Source of the DNA: an uncultured Clostridia bacterium
GTDB lineage: Bacteria > Bacillota > Clostridia > Oscillospirales > Acutalibacteraceae
DNA length: 8,133 nucleotides
Direction: 5' to 3'
Assembly: GCA_958436475.1 (NCBI GenBank)
Contig: CAUBKG010000076.1
Location: 1-8,133 of the forward strand
In this document: positions 1-5,628 of the stretch, piece after piece
How positions within the stretch are numbered: the first letter of the stretch is position 1
How the letters are laid out: every line of letters starts with the position of its first letter
The notes under the pieces: generated by a model
Told to the model about the DNA's origin: nothing
Databases searched by the model: none
Seen by the model: the letters and a program-made list of their open reading frames with translations, nothing else
Position numbers and translations under genes: made by a program

Positions 1-73
1 AAGGCTGACGCGCGATAGGGAGAAATCGCCTGAGAAACGGCTCTTTTCCCGCCATAACGCACCCTCAAAGCTT

Positions 74-91
74 GCAATACGTCAGTATTGC
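74..91 (+). repeat. Left internal hairpin of the palindromic element
   Basis: Seven-base-pair perfect stem GCAATAC/GTATTGC with a GTCA loop. On the plus strand it is followed by TTCCCTTTTC, so it resembles a weak intrinsic terminator for transcription entering from the left. Its sequence is related to the right hairpin in inverted orientation; both share the core ATACTGnCGTAT. Confidence 0.55.
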
Positions 92-192
92 TTCCCTTTT
101 CGGGCACATTCTGACGTAAAAACAGCTCGTTTTCAGGTGCAACGCAGTTTTGTAAGACAAAAAATTTTTTTGAGACGCAGGTGAAAAACGCA

Positions 193-210
193 GGCATACT
201 GCCGTATGCC
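193..210 (-). terminator. Right internal hairpin; possible terminator for the epimerase operon
   Basis: Perfect stem GGCATAC/GTATGCC with a four-base loop, followed on the minus strand by TGCG and then five T residues. The outer flanks GTGAAAA and TTTTCAC can also pair. It lies about 64 bp downstream of the stop codon of the minus-strand epimerase gene, and no other terminator is visible for that operon. Its function as a terminator is inferred. Confidence 0.4.
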
Positions 211-273
211 GAGGCTTTTCACCAAGTATCAAGGGAATTTTATCTTCCAAAACCGGTTTCTCCCTATCGCGCG

Positions 274-1152
274 TCAGCCTAGGGTAACGGTAAATACGTT
301 CCGCCCCTGTTCCCCTGCGTTCAGCACCCGCATGCCGCGCTTTTCTTCGAAAACGTCTCCTTCATCCGAGCAGGTGGATATCCCCGTCCACGGCTCGATG
401 GCGACGAAGGGCGCGTCGTTCGCGGCGGACCAGATGCCGAGGTAGGCGAAATCCGGAAAATCCACGCGGAGCCCTTTCGCGTTATACTTGTTCTTCAGGG
501 TGACGGCGCGGGAGCGGAGTGAATCGAACACCAGCGCGTCGCTGTAAAAGTTGCTGTGCTGAAGCGGGAGGATATTGACCTCGTTCATCCAAAGCACGCG
601 CTTGTTTACATCGATCAGCCCGTTTTCGGGGGTGATGAGCGGAAGCTCCGCCCGTTCGTTCTGGGAAAATTCCAGATAATAATCCTCAAATCTCTCCCCT
701 TCCGCAAGCGGACAGTTGAAAGCGGGGTGGCCGCCCACCACATACGGCAGCGGCTCTTCGCCGTGGTTTTTCACCTCAAAGCAGGTGGTAAGGCTTCTGC
801 CCTGGATGGAATAGGTGACGGCCAGCTCGAAATCGAACGGGTAATCACGCAGGGATTCTTCATCCGCCCGCAGGGAAAAAGAGATCGAGGAATCGTCCTG
901 CTGCACAAGGCGGAAGGTGCGCTTGCGGGCGATGCCGTGGCGCTTCATGCTGCACGGTTTCCCGAAAGCCTGCGCTTTTCCCTCCCGCAGGCAGCCGACA
1001 ATAGGAAACAGCACCGGGGCCTGCCCGCTCCAGTAAACCGGGTCCCCCTGCCAGAGGTATTCGGTTCCGGCTTCGTCCTTCAGCGAGATGAGCTCCGCGC
1101 CGAAATCCCGGAGGATAGCGGTGATTTTTCCGTTTGTCAGGGTATAATCCAT
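274..1152 (-). CDS. Aldose 1-epimerase family protein, LacX-like
   Basis: A 292-residue protein, the usual length for LacX-type members of the galactose mutarotase superfamily, which interconvert alpha and beta anomers of aldoses in the cytoplasm. Visible signatures are an N-terminal LTNGKITAILRDFGAELISL strand pattern, His72 in KRHGIAR, His142 in GGHPAFNCPL and Glu253 in AIEPWTG. The histidines and glutamate are in positions expected for the catalytic residues of the fold. There is no signal peptide. The start ATG is preceded by an AAGGCAGG ribosome binding site. The gene begins 38 bp after the stop of the upstream beta-helix glycosidase on the same strand, so the two are probably co-transcribed. 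The last two codons before the stop and the TGA itself fall in the terminal repeat of the palindromic element, so the native C-terminus may have been altered. The sugar specificity cannot be read from the sequence. Confidence 0.88.
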   Translation of the reverse strand: MDYTLTNGKITAILRDFGAELISLKDEAGTEYLWQGDPVYWSGQAPVLFPIVGCLREGKAQAFGKPCSMKRHGIARKRTFRLVQQDDSSISFSLRADEESLRDYPFDFELAVTYSIQGRSLTTCFEVKNHGEEPLPYVVGGHPAFNCPLAEGERFEDYYLEFSQNERAELPLITPENGLIDVNKRVLWMNEVNILPLQHSNFYSDALVFDSLRSRAVTLKNKYNAKGLRVDFPDFAYLGIWSAANDAPFVAIEPWTGISTCSDEGDVFEEKRGMRVLNAGEQGRNVFTVTLG

Positions 1153-1190
1153 AAATCGTTACCTGCCTTCTGGCCCGAAGGAGATCCAAC

Positions 1191-2555
1191 TCATTCGAAC
1201 CGGATATGATTGGTGTATTGGTCCACGCTGAACTTGCCGTCTTCAAGGCTCTTTATTTTCCGCCCAAGCACGGTGATGTTCTTCAGCGTAACGTTTTCGG
1301 TGTTGCTCGCCTTGCTGTGGCTGCGGATGCGGTTCGGCGCATCCTTTCCCGAAAGCACGGTGACGCCGTCCACCGTAATATTGCGGATCTGCCCGAGCTT
1401 TTCACAGTGGCTCCAGCGGCTGGGCTTCACGATAAAATCGATGAGCTGGTTGTTTTTGCCCGCGTCGCCATGGCCCATATCCGCGTGCTCCACGGTGATG
1501 TTTTCATAACGGATATCCGTTACCAGCGCATCGTCGCTGTTGTGGATGCTGAGCACGGGCTTGTGGAAGCTGTGGAAAACCGTGATGTTCCGGAAGGTGA
1601 CGTTCGAAATGACCGAGCCTTCCCGCGCATCCTTGTTGGTTTCATAGCCGATTTCCAGCGACTGGGCGAAATCGGTCCACACAAAGCAGTTTTCAAACAG
1701 GAGGTTATCGGTGTTGCCCTCCAGGTTTTTGATTACGAGGCTGTCGTCCCAGGTGCGGGAGAAGCAGTTGCGGATGACGCAGTTCCGGCTGGATTGGAAA
1801 GAGATGCCGTCGCCGTTCGGGCGGGCGGTAATGGTCTTAACATTATCATATTCCACGTTTTCGCATTCCAGACTATTCACCGACCACGCGTTGGAATCGG
1901 AAAAAATGATTCCCTCCATACGCACGTTCCGGCAGCCGTACATTTTAAAGGGCTCTTTGTTCGGCTCGCGCGACCAGGTATCGAAGCGGCTGCCGTCCAC
2001 AATACCGCGGCCGCGGATCGTGATGTTTTCCGCGTTCTCCGCACGGACCATTCCGCGCAGGACGGCGCCGCCCGCGAGGTACAGCGTTTTGCCGGAAGGC
2101 ACCATAACGGGCTCGTCTTCCTCATAAATGCCGGGGCCGTAATAAATTACGTCTTTTTCCCCCGGCTGCGGAGCGTCCGTTTCCATCGGGTTGGCAAAGA
2201 TCATAAACGCGCCGTGCACCTTGCCGTCCAATTCCACGATATAGGGCCCCGGGCGCTTGATTTTGAATTTTAACACATTTTCGTCAATTGTAAAAGGGAT
2301 ATTTTCCCGAAGCGGGCGAATCACGGCGGAGCGGAGCTTCTGCTTCGTTTCAATCTGGAGCACCGCTTCCCCCTCGAAATCGAAATACGCCATCGGCGCG
2401 GTCGTTGTGGGTGGATTGAAATCGGGCTGCCAGCGGCGGGATTCGTTTACGCGCACTTCATATATATCGCAGGCGTCGTCATTCACAAAAAACGTTAGTC
2501 CTTCGTAAAGCGGCGCCCCTTTCGGCGCGGGATACAGACGGCAAGTTTTTTTCAT
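1191..2555 (-). CDS. GH28-related right-handed beta-helix glycosidase (polygalacturonase-like), cytoplasmic
   Basis: A 454-residue protein. Residues about 1-125 form a beta-rich N-terminal domain ending in an AFMIFANP stretch, as seen before the beta-helix in GH28- and GH49-related bacterial proteins. Residues about 135-430 carry repeated parallel beta-helix coils such as ENITIRGRGIVDGS, CRNVRMEGIIF and NVTFRNITV. The GH28 acidic motifs are recognisable as NGDG (247-250) and WDDSLVIK (Asp270, Asp271). The usual GHG motif is replaced by QSLEIGYE (298-305), and no RIK motif is obvious, so the substrate may differ from plain polygalacturonate. There is no signal peptide or membrane segment, which suggests it acts on imported oligosaccharides. 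The start ATG has a good AGAGGTG ribosome binding site about 8 bases upstream. The downstream LacX-like epimerase would handle the released sugar anomer. The family is confident; the exact substrate is unknown. Confidence 0.82.
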   Translation of the reverse strand: MKKTCRLYPAPKGAPLYEGLTFFVNDDACDIYEVRVNESRRWQPDFNPPTTTAPMAYFDFEGEAVLQIETKQKLRSAVIRPLRENIPFTIDENVLKFKIKRPGPYIVELDGKVHGAFMIFANPMETDAPQPGEKDVIYYGPGIYEEDEPVMVPSGKTLYLAGGAVLRGMVRAENAENITIRGRGIVDGSRFDTWSREPNKEPFKMYGCRNVRMEGIIFSDSNAWSVNSLECENVEYDNVKTITARPNGDGISFQSSRNCVIRNCFSRTWDDSLVIKNLEGNTDNLLFENCFVWTDFAQSLEIGYETNKDAREGSVISNVTFRNITVFHSFHKPVLSIHNSDDALVTDIRYENITVEHADMGHGDAGKNNQLIDFIVKPSRWSHCEKLGQIRNITVDGVTVLSGKDAPNRIRSHSKASNTENVTLKNITVLGRKIKSLEDGKFSVDQYTNHIRFE

Positions 2556-2610
2556 TTGAACACCTCTTTCGTATAATTTGCTTTATTATATATGAAGTTT
2601 TTGAAATATT

Positions 2611-2640
2611 CTACATAAAATAATGAATATTGAACAATTT
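2611..2640 (-). promoter_or_regulatory. Candidate sigma-A promoter of the glycosidase-epimerase operon
   Basis: Read on the minus strand, TTGTTC (plus 2632-2637) is followed after 18 bases by TAGAAT (plus 2608-2613). A TATAAT run closer to the gene is a second possible -10 but lacks a good -35. The whole stretch 2575-2700 is strongly AT-rich compared with the neighbouring genes, as expected for a divergent promoter region. Confidence 0.4.
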
Positions 2641-2643
2641 TTT

Positions 2644-2663
2644 TGTTAAAAATCGTTTCAACA
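2644..2663. promoter_or_regulatory. Imperfect inverted repeat, possible operator or activator site
   Basis: The arms TGTTAAAA and TTTCAACA pair at seven of the eight outer positions across a 20-base site. It ends about 7 bp upstream of the candidate -35 of the glycosidase operon and about 95 bp upstream of the glgB -35. That position fits an activator site or a repressor site for the sugar operon. No regulator gene lies in the window, and the protein that would bind is unknown. Confidence 0.3.
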
Positions 2664-2756
2664 GGTCTATTTGCTTTTTACAAAAAATATTTTGGAATTC
2701 TTTTGCTTCCCTGAAAAAAGAAGGATGAAAACACGCTGCTGATTTTCAAATGGTAC

Positions 2757-2785
2757 TGGTCACGGGAAGCTTTTTCCTGTATAAT
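2757..2785 (+). promoter_or_regulatory. Sigma-A promoter of glgB
   Basis: TGGTCA (2757-2762, four of six consensus bases) is separated by exactly 17 bases from a perfect TATAAT (2780-2785). Transcription would start near 2792, giving a leader of about 63 nt. The promoter rules out translation from the in-frame ATG at 2750, because that codon lies upstream of the start of the transcript. Confidence 0.6.
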
Positions 2786-2805
2786 AAATCTAAAATGCAA
2801 ACAGC

Positions 2806-2821
2806 GCCTTTTTTAAAAGGC
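2806..2821 (+). promoter_or_regulatory. GCCTTTT/AAAAGGC palindrome in the glgB leader
   Basis: Perfect 7-base arms (2806-2812 and 2815-2821) separated by TT, lying just downstream of the predicted transcription start and 34 bases before the start codon. It could be a leader hairpin or an operator. No matching known motif was recognised. Confidence 0.25.
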
Positions 2822-2854
2822 ATTATCCTATTTCAAAGAAAACGGGGCGAAGTT

Positions 2855-4879
2855 ATGACCGAAAAAAATAAAAGCAGCAAGCCTTATTACCGCATCCTGG
2901 AAATCGACCCCTACCTCACCCCCTTTTCGGACGATATCGCGCTGCGCATGTCCCTCTACGAAAAGACAAAAAAGGCTATTTTGGGAAAGCACACCCGCCT
3001 CACCGAGATTGCCAACGGCTATTTATATTACGGCTTTCATAAAACAGACGCCGGCTGGTATTACCGCGAATGGGCTCCGCACGCGAAGAAAATGCACCTT
3101 ATTGGGGATTTCAACGGCTGGAACCATACCTCCCATCCGATGAAGAAAGACGCTTCCGGCAACTGGGAGATATTTCTGCCCGGCGCCGATGCGCTCCAAA
3201 ACGGCCAGCGGATCAAGGTGCTCGTCACCTCCGAAAAGGGTTCGGAAGGCCGTATCCCCGCATACATCCGGAAGCTCACGCAGGACCCGGAGACCTTCCA
3301 GTTTTACGGGCAGATCTTTGAGCCGGAAACGCCGTTTTGCTGGACGGATTCCGCCTTTTCCCCCGCCGTCTCCGTGCCCCCGCTCATATATGAATGCCAC
3401 GTGGGCATGGCTCAGGAAAAGGAGGGCATCGGCACCTACCGCGAGTTTGCAGACAATATTCTCAGCTGGGTCAAGGATTCGGGCTACAACGCCGTTCAGC
3501 TGATGGGCATCATGGAACACCCCTATTATGCCTCCTTCGGCTATCAGGTATCCAGCTTCTTTGCCGCCTCTTCCTGGTTCGGCACACCGGACGACCTCAA
3601 ATATCTCATCAACAAGGCCCACGGTATGGGGCTTGCCGTGCTGCTCGATCTCGTGCACTCCCACGCTTCCAAGAATACGGTGGAGGGCCTCTGCGGGTTC
3701 GATGGCTCCGACGACCAGTATTTCCATCCCGGCGCGCGGGGCAACCACCCAGCCTGGGATTCCAAGCTTTTTCAGTACGGCAGGCACGAGGTGCTGCACT
3801 TCCTGCTTTCCAACGTGAAATTCTGGCTCACCGAATACCATTTCGACGGCTTCCGGTTCGATGGCGTGACCAGCATGCTCTACCGCGACCACGGGCTCGG
3901 CGAAGCGTTCGACAGCTACCAAAAATACTTCAGCCTCAACACGGATACGGAAGCCATTACCTATTTGCAGCTTGCAAACGAGCTGATCCGTGAGGTGAAG
4001 CCCCACGCTATCACCGTGGCGGAGGATGTGAGCGGCATGCCCGGTATGTGCCTGCCGGTAAAGGACGGCGGCATCGGCTTCGATTACCGGCTCGCCATGG
4101 GCGTTCCCGATTACTGGATCCACACCATCAGGGACGTTCCTTATGATAACTGGGATATGGGCAAGATGTGGTATGAGCTTACCACCCGCCGGCCGGGAGA
4201 AAAGAACATCGGCTATGCGGAAAGCCACGACCAGGCTCTGGTGGGGGATAAAACCATCATGTTCTGGCTGGCGGATAAGGAAATGTACACCTCGATGGAT
4301 AAAATCATGCACAATCCCACCATCGACCGTGCGATGGCCCTGCATAAGATGATCCGCCTCGTGACCTGTTCGCTTGCGGGCGAAGGGTATTTGAATTTCA
4401 TGGGCAACGAGTTCGGGCACCCGGAATGGATCGATTTCCCGCGCGAGGGAAACGGCTGGAGCTTTCAGTATGCCCGGCGGCAGTGGTCGCTTGCTAAAAA
4501 CGGGTATTTAAAATACGGATCGCTCCACCGGTTCGATGAAGCGATGCTGGATATCATCAAAAAATACGACGTGCTCGAGGCAGGGGAGAAAAACCTCTTG
4601 AAAATCAGCGAGCAGGATAAGGTGCTGGTTTATGAAAAGGGCGGGCTCATCTTTGCGTTTAATTTTCATCCCTTCCTCGCCATGCCAACCCTCTTTGTCC
4701 CCGTGCCGAAGCCCGGCGCTTACCGCGTTGTGCTCTCCACCGATGAAGAACGCTTCAACGGAGAGGGCCACATCCGCATGGATGTGCCCTACCCGGCCGA
4801 AACCGGGCGGGACGAACGCACCGGCTTCGAGGTTTACCTGCCCTCCCGCAGCGCCGCTGTGCTCGTGCGGGAAAAATAA
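2855..4879 (+). CDS. glgB: 1,4-alpha-glucan branching enzyme, eukaryote-like GH13_8 type
   Basis: A 674-residue enzyme that cuts alpha-1,4 glucan chains and re-attaches them by alpha-1,6 bonds to form branches in glycogen, in the cytoplasm. Residues about 60-150 form a CBM48-like domain (GWYYREWAPHAKKMHLIGDF). The GH13 barrel follows with all four signature regions: DLVHSH with Asp265, GFRFDGVTSM with nucleophile Asp336 and Arg334, VAEDVSGMP with acid/base Glu390, and ESHDQ with His458 and Asp459. The all-beta C-terminal domain covers about residues 580-674. The wording of these motifs, together with FMGNEFGHPEWIDFPREGN, matches the branching enzymes of eukaryotes and of some bacteria rather than the E. 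coli type. The chosen ATG has a GGGGCGA ribosome binding site; a start at 2750 would add 35 non-homologous residues and overlap the promoter. The gene stands alone, with its own promoter and terminator, and no other glycogen gene is present in the window. Confidence 0.95.
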   Translation: MTEKNKSSKPYYRILEIDPYLTPFSDDIALRMSLYEKTKKAILGKHTRLTEIANGYLYYGFHKTDAGWYYREWAPHAKKMHLIGDFNGWNHTSHPMKKDASGNWEIFLPGADALQNGQRIKVLVTSEKGSEGRIPAYIRKLTQDPETFQFYGQIFEPETPFCWTDSAFSPAVSVPPLIYECHVGMAQEKEGIGTYREFADNILSWVKDSGYNAVQLMGIMEHPYYASFGYQVSSFFAASSWFGTPDDLKYLINKAHGMGLAVLLDLVHSHASKNTVEGLCGFDGSDDQYFHPGARGNHPAWDSKLFQYGRHEVLHFLLSNVKFWLTEYHFDGFRFDGVTSMLYRDHGLGEAFDSYQKYFSLNTDTEAITYLQLANELIREVKPHAITVAEDVSGMPGMCLPVKDGGIGFDYRLAMGVPDYWIHTIRDVPYDNWDMGKMWYELTTRRPGEKNIGYAESHDQALVGDKTIMFWLADKEMYTSMDKIMHNPTIDRAMALHKMIRLVTCSLAGEGYLNFMGNEFGHPEWIDFPREGNGWSFQYARRQWSLAKNGYLKYGSLHRFDEAMLDIIKKYDVLEAGEKNLLKISEQDKVLVYEKGGLIFAFNFHPFLAMPTLFVPVPKPGAYRVVLSTDEERFNGEGHIRMDVPYPAETGRDERTGFEVYLPSRSAAVLVREK

Positions 4880-4931
4880 ATCAGCTTTTATGAAACGAAT
4901 TCCACTGGTGCTTTCCGGTGGGGCTTTGTAC

Positions 4932-4967
4932 AAAAAGGCGGCAGGGGAATCCCCTGCCGCCTTTTTT
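4932..4967. terminator. Strong intrinsic terminator, probably bidirectional
   Basis: An 11-bp perfect GC-rich stem (GGCGGCAGGGG at 4937-4947 and CCCCTGCCGCC at 4951-4961) with the loop AAT, flanked by five A residues on the left and six T residues on the right. It lies 52 bases after the glgB stop codon and 11 bases beyond the end of the opposing pseudogene, so it can stop transcription from both sides. Confidence 0.92.
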
Positions 4968-4977
4968 CGGTTTAGCT

Positions 4978-5327
4978 TTAAATATCCGCCACCCTGACGA
5001 GCGCGGAACGGCGGTTATTGGCCGCATTCGTTTCCGCCGCAGTGTTTTCCGGGTTCAGCACCACGCGTATCGTGTGCGTGCGCGGTCGCTCCCAACGCCC
5101 CCGAACACCATGGCGCCGAGAAAGCCGTTCCCGAGGGGAAGCGCTTCGCTTTCCCAGTCTTTTGCCGGGAAATCGTACACCGTTTTCAGCGCGGGCACTT
5201 CCGCCTCCGAAACCGGCTGCGCGGCGCCGCCCCGCCCCGCGGGGATCAGGTTCAGCGCCGTAATGCCCATGAGAAAGGCCATGAGGAGGCTTCCCGCACG
5301 GGCCCGTTTGCTCCAGGTTCGTTTCAT
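4978..5327 (-). pseudogene. Internally deleted secreted GH95-like alpha-L-fucosidase with CARDB-like tail
   Basis: The reading frame opens with an excellent GGAGGG ribosome binding site and the ATG at 5325-5327. It runs 90 residues to a stop at 5055. Residues 1-37 look like a signal peptide: MKRTWSKRAR, then hydrophobic GSLLMAFLMGITALNLI, then a small-residue cleavage zone. Residues 50-78 (TVYDFPAKDWESEALPLGNG, then FLGAMVFGG) match the conserved start of GH95 alpha-L-fucosidases, but the expected LNEDTLW segment and the catalytic domain are absent. In a different frame, bases 4978 to about 5090 encode a tail reading HTIRVVLNPENTAAETN, then AANN and ALVRVADI. This is like the last strand of a CARDB domain, and its stop sits just before the terminator. 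The simplest reading is a large deletion inside a long secreted fucosidase gene, with a frame change at a junction near 5085-5100. Secretion of a 90-residue remnant is possible but unlikely to matter. Confidence 0.72.
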
Positions 5328-5446
5328 TGTTTCACCCTCCGCTTTCCAATACCGGCGAACAGGAAAACAGCAGGGCGGCTCATAGCAGAGCCTTCCGCCT
5401 GCAGGATCCTTCCCGTGCGCCGGCCGTTTGGCATTCATATAGGTCC

Positions 5447-5475
5447 ACTCTAGTAAAGACATCCCCCGAGGTCAA
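5447..5475 (-). promoter_or_regulatory. Candidate promoter of the fucosidase remnant
   Basis: Minus-strand TTGACC (plus 5470-5475) is followed after 17 bases by TAGAGT (plus 5447-5452), which would give a leader of about 115 nt. The perfect 10-base palindrome GTCAATTGAC (5471-5480) overlaps the -35 box and is a possible operator. In the leader, GGCTC and GAGCC can form a hairpin with extra GGC/GCC pairing. The rest of 5328-5560 holds nothing else I can support. Confidence 0.35.
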
Positions 5476-5563
5476 TTGACAAGAGGCACAAAAAAGCAGA
5501 GGTTTCTTTGTGAGAACGCATGGCAGAGGGCCCTCAGCCTGTGGATTTCCTTGCGATCGGAGC

Positions 5564-5604
5564 AAAAAAGCCCCGGCCTCCGCAGGAAATGGGAAGCCGG
5601 GGCT
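5564..5604 (-). terminator. Intrinsic terminator of the ATP-grasp ligase gene
   Basis: On the minus strand AGCCCCGGC and GCCGGGGCT form a 9-bp stem (plus 5596-5604 and 5569-5577) around an 18-base loop that can pair further, followed directly by a run of T residues (plus 5564-5569). It starts 25 bases after the ligase stop codon. Confidence 0.85.
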
Positions 5605-5628
5605 GGAGCCTTTCCGAAAAAGCCTTCG

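Larger units (their letters stand above)
2..280. mobile_element. MITE-like palindromic element with terminal inverted repeats and mirrored internal hairpins
   Basis: Bases 2-25 (beginning AGGCTGACGCGCGATAG) are the reverse complement of 257-280, with 22 perfect pairs and then near-perfect pairing. Inside lie two hairpins: GCAATAC/GTATTGC (74-80 and 85-91, loop GTCA) and GGCATAC/GTATGCC (193-199 and 204-210, loop TGCC). They stand about 70 bp from their respective ends, so the whole unit is roughly symmetric about base 141. A small TTTTGT/ACAAAA hairpin (148-162) and an A6T7 run sit near the centre. No credible coding sequence is present; the short ORFs lack ribosome binding sites and domain content. 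The architecture resembles non-autonomous MITE or large REP-like repeats. A target-site duplication cannot be tested because the left flank is outside the window, and mobility is inferred from structure only. Confidence 0.62.

Noticed and set aside
206..445. Plus-strand 79-codon ORF across the element and the epimerase 3' end
   Set aside because: No ribosome binding site, and it runs antisense to the end of a clear epimerase gene and through the palindromic element.
1206..2273. Long plus-strand ORF of 355 codons opposite the beta-helix glycosidase
   Set aside because: Antisense shadow created by codon bias of the real gene; its composition is rich in Ala, Val, His and Arg, with no recognisable domain.
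2750..2854. Upstream in-frame start for glgB adding 35 residues
   Set aside because: It lies before the predicted transcription start, overlaps the promoter, and the added residues do not look like the family N-terminus.
3023..4420. Minus-strand ORF of 465 codons opposite glgB
   Set aside because: Antisense shadow of glgB, which carries every catalytic GH13 motif in the plus frame.
5328..5462. Extended start for the fucosidase remnant (135-residue version)
   Set aside because: The ATG at 5325-5327 has a near-perfect ribosome binding site and begins a proper signal peptide, while the extension looks like untranslated leader.
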